Part shown: positions 4,922 through 5,508 of the stretch, piece after piece
Layout of the letters: each line of letters opens with the position of its first letter
Numbering within the stretch: the stretch's first letter is position 1
Assembly: GCA_023446675.1 (NCBI GenBank)
Contig: JAEXPO010000445.1
Coordinates: 1 to 5,508, forward strand
Origin: Bacillota bacterium
GTDB lineage: Bacteria; Bacillota; Clostridia; DSM-8532
DNA: 5,508 nucleotides
Direction of reading: 5' to 3'
The notes under the pieces: model-generated
What the model was told of the DNA's origin: nothing
The model's input: the letters and a program-made list of their open reading frames with translations, nothing else
Database searches by the model: none
Position numbers and translations under genes: made by a program

Positions 4922-5508
4922 ATGCTGCTGGCAGCGGAAAAAATATCAAAAAGCTATAGCGAAAAAAGATTACTCAGCGAGGTTTCGCTTTTTATCAATG
5001 AAGGTGAGAAAATCGGTGTAATCGGTATTAACGGAACAGGAAAAACAACACTTCTGAAAATATTATCGGGGACGGAAACCACTGATTCAGGAAGCCTGAC
5101 AAAGGCTCAGGGCTTAAGAATCGGTTATTTGCCGCAAAATCCTGTTTTTGACACACCCAGGACCATAATGGAGCAAACCATGGAAGGCCTGGGCAGGCGG
5201 GCGGATCCTCAAAAGGAATACGAAGCCAAGTCTCTGCTTACCCGTTTTGGAGTTGCAGAGTTCGACCGGGATGTAACCCTTCTTTCAGGAGGCCAGAAAA
5301 AGAGAGTGGCCATTGCGGCGGTTCTTGTGAATCCCTGTGATGTGCTCATTATGGACGAGCCTACAAACCATCTGGATCAGGAGATGGTCACCTGGCTCGA
5401 AGCCTATCTTCAAAAATTTTCCGGAGCCCTTGTGATGGTCACCCATGACAGGTATTTTTTGGACCGTGTGGTTAACCGAATCGTGGAAATCGACAGGGGA
5501 GCTCTTTA
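4922..5508 (+). CDS. ABC-F family ATPase, N-terminal 195 residues (3' end outside window)
   Basis: ABC-F proteins are soluble twin-ATPase proteins without membrane domains. Members act on the ribosome in translation (EttA, Uup) or give antibiotic resistance by target protection. The ATG at 4922 has AAGGA (4908-4912) 9 nt upstream. The first ATPase domain is nearly complete: Walker A GINGTGKTT (35-43), Q-loop Q72, signature LSGGQ (121-125), Walker B VLIMDEP (141-147) followed by the ABC-F hallmark TNHLD (148-152), and H-loop H175. The linker and second ATPase domain lie beyond the window. The Q-loop to signature distance is only about 49 residues, shorter than I expect when the ABC-F arm helices are present. 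The gene follows the kdpE-like regulator by 89 bp with no clear terminator, so it may share its transcript. A housekeeping Uup-like role seems more likely than resistance, but the visible part cannot decide. Confidence 0.9.
   Translation, partial: MLLAAEKISKSYSEKRLLSEVSLFINEGEKIGVIGINGTGKTTLLKILSGTETTDSGSLTKAQGLRIGYLPQNPVFDTPRTIMEQTMEGLGRRADPQKEYEAKSLLTRFGVAEFDRDVTLLSGGQKKRVAIAAVLVNPCDVLIMDEPTNHLDQEMVTWLEAYLQKFSGALVMVTHDRYFLDRVVNRIVEIDRGAL

Overview
The window looks like chromosomal DNA from a low-to-moderate GC Firmicute, most likely a member of the Clostridia. The evidence is strong AGGAGG-type ribosome binding sites, A/T-rich intergenic DNA, an S-layer-homology (SLH) surface protein and an ABC-F ATPase of clostridial flavour. 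No tRNA, rRNA, CRISPR array, transposase or phage gene is visible.

Layout: (1) Positions 2-181 hold the last 59 codons of a plus-strand gene I cannot name. (2) Positions 182-421 are purine-rich, with GTAGAA motifs, a Shine-Dalgarno with no usable start codon, and a protein-like reading frame that also lacks a start. (3) Positions 422-931 encode a 169-residue basic, helical protein of unknown function on the plus strand. (4) Positions 932-1473 form the junction between two convergent genes and carry two long, sequence-related hairpins. They fit best as rho-independent terminators, at least for minus-strand transcription. (5) Positions 1474-3717 (minus) encode a secreted SLH-domain protein with about five tandem Ig-like modules, a cell-envelope structural protein. 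(6) Positions 3718-4133 are a divergent promoter region with a candidate promoter on each strand and a perfect 14-bp palindrome. (7) Positions 4134-4832 (plus) encode an OmpR-family response regulator very similar to KdpE. (8) After an 89-bp spacer with two inverted repeats, positions 4922-5508 encode the N-terminal 195 residues of an ABC-F ATPase, cut by the window end.

How the genes relate: the response regulator and ABC-F gene point the same way and no clear terminator separates them, so co-transcription is plausible. The KdpE-like regulator has no KdpD kinase and no kdpFABC potassium-pump genes beside it, so its input and targets cannot be read from this context. The SLH protein is a separate divergent unit. 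The window is mostly ordinary chromosome. The points most worth a second look are the paired hairpins, the possible damaged or misread 5' end of the 169-residue gene, the orphan KdpE with GCTTAAG motifs on both sides, and the apparently missing arm region in the ABC-F protein. I found no convincing new multi-gene system.
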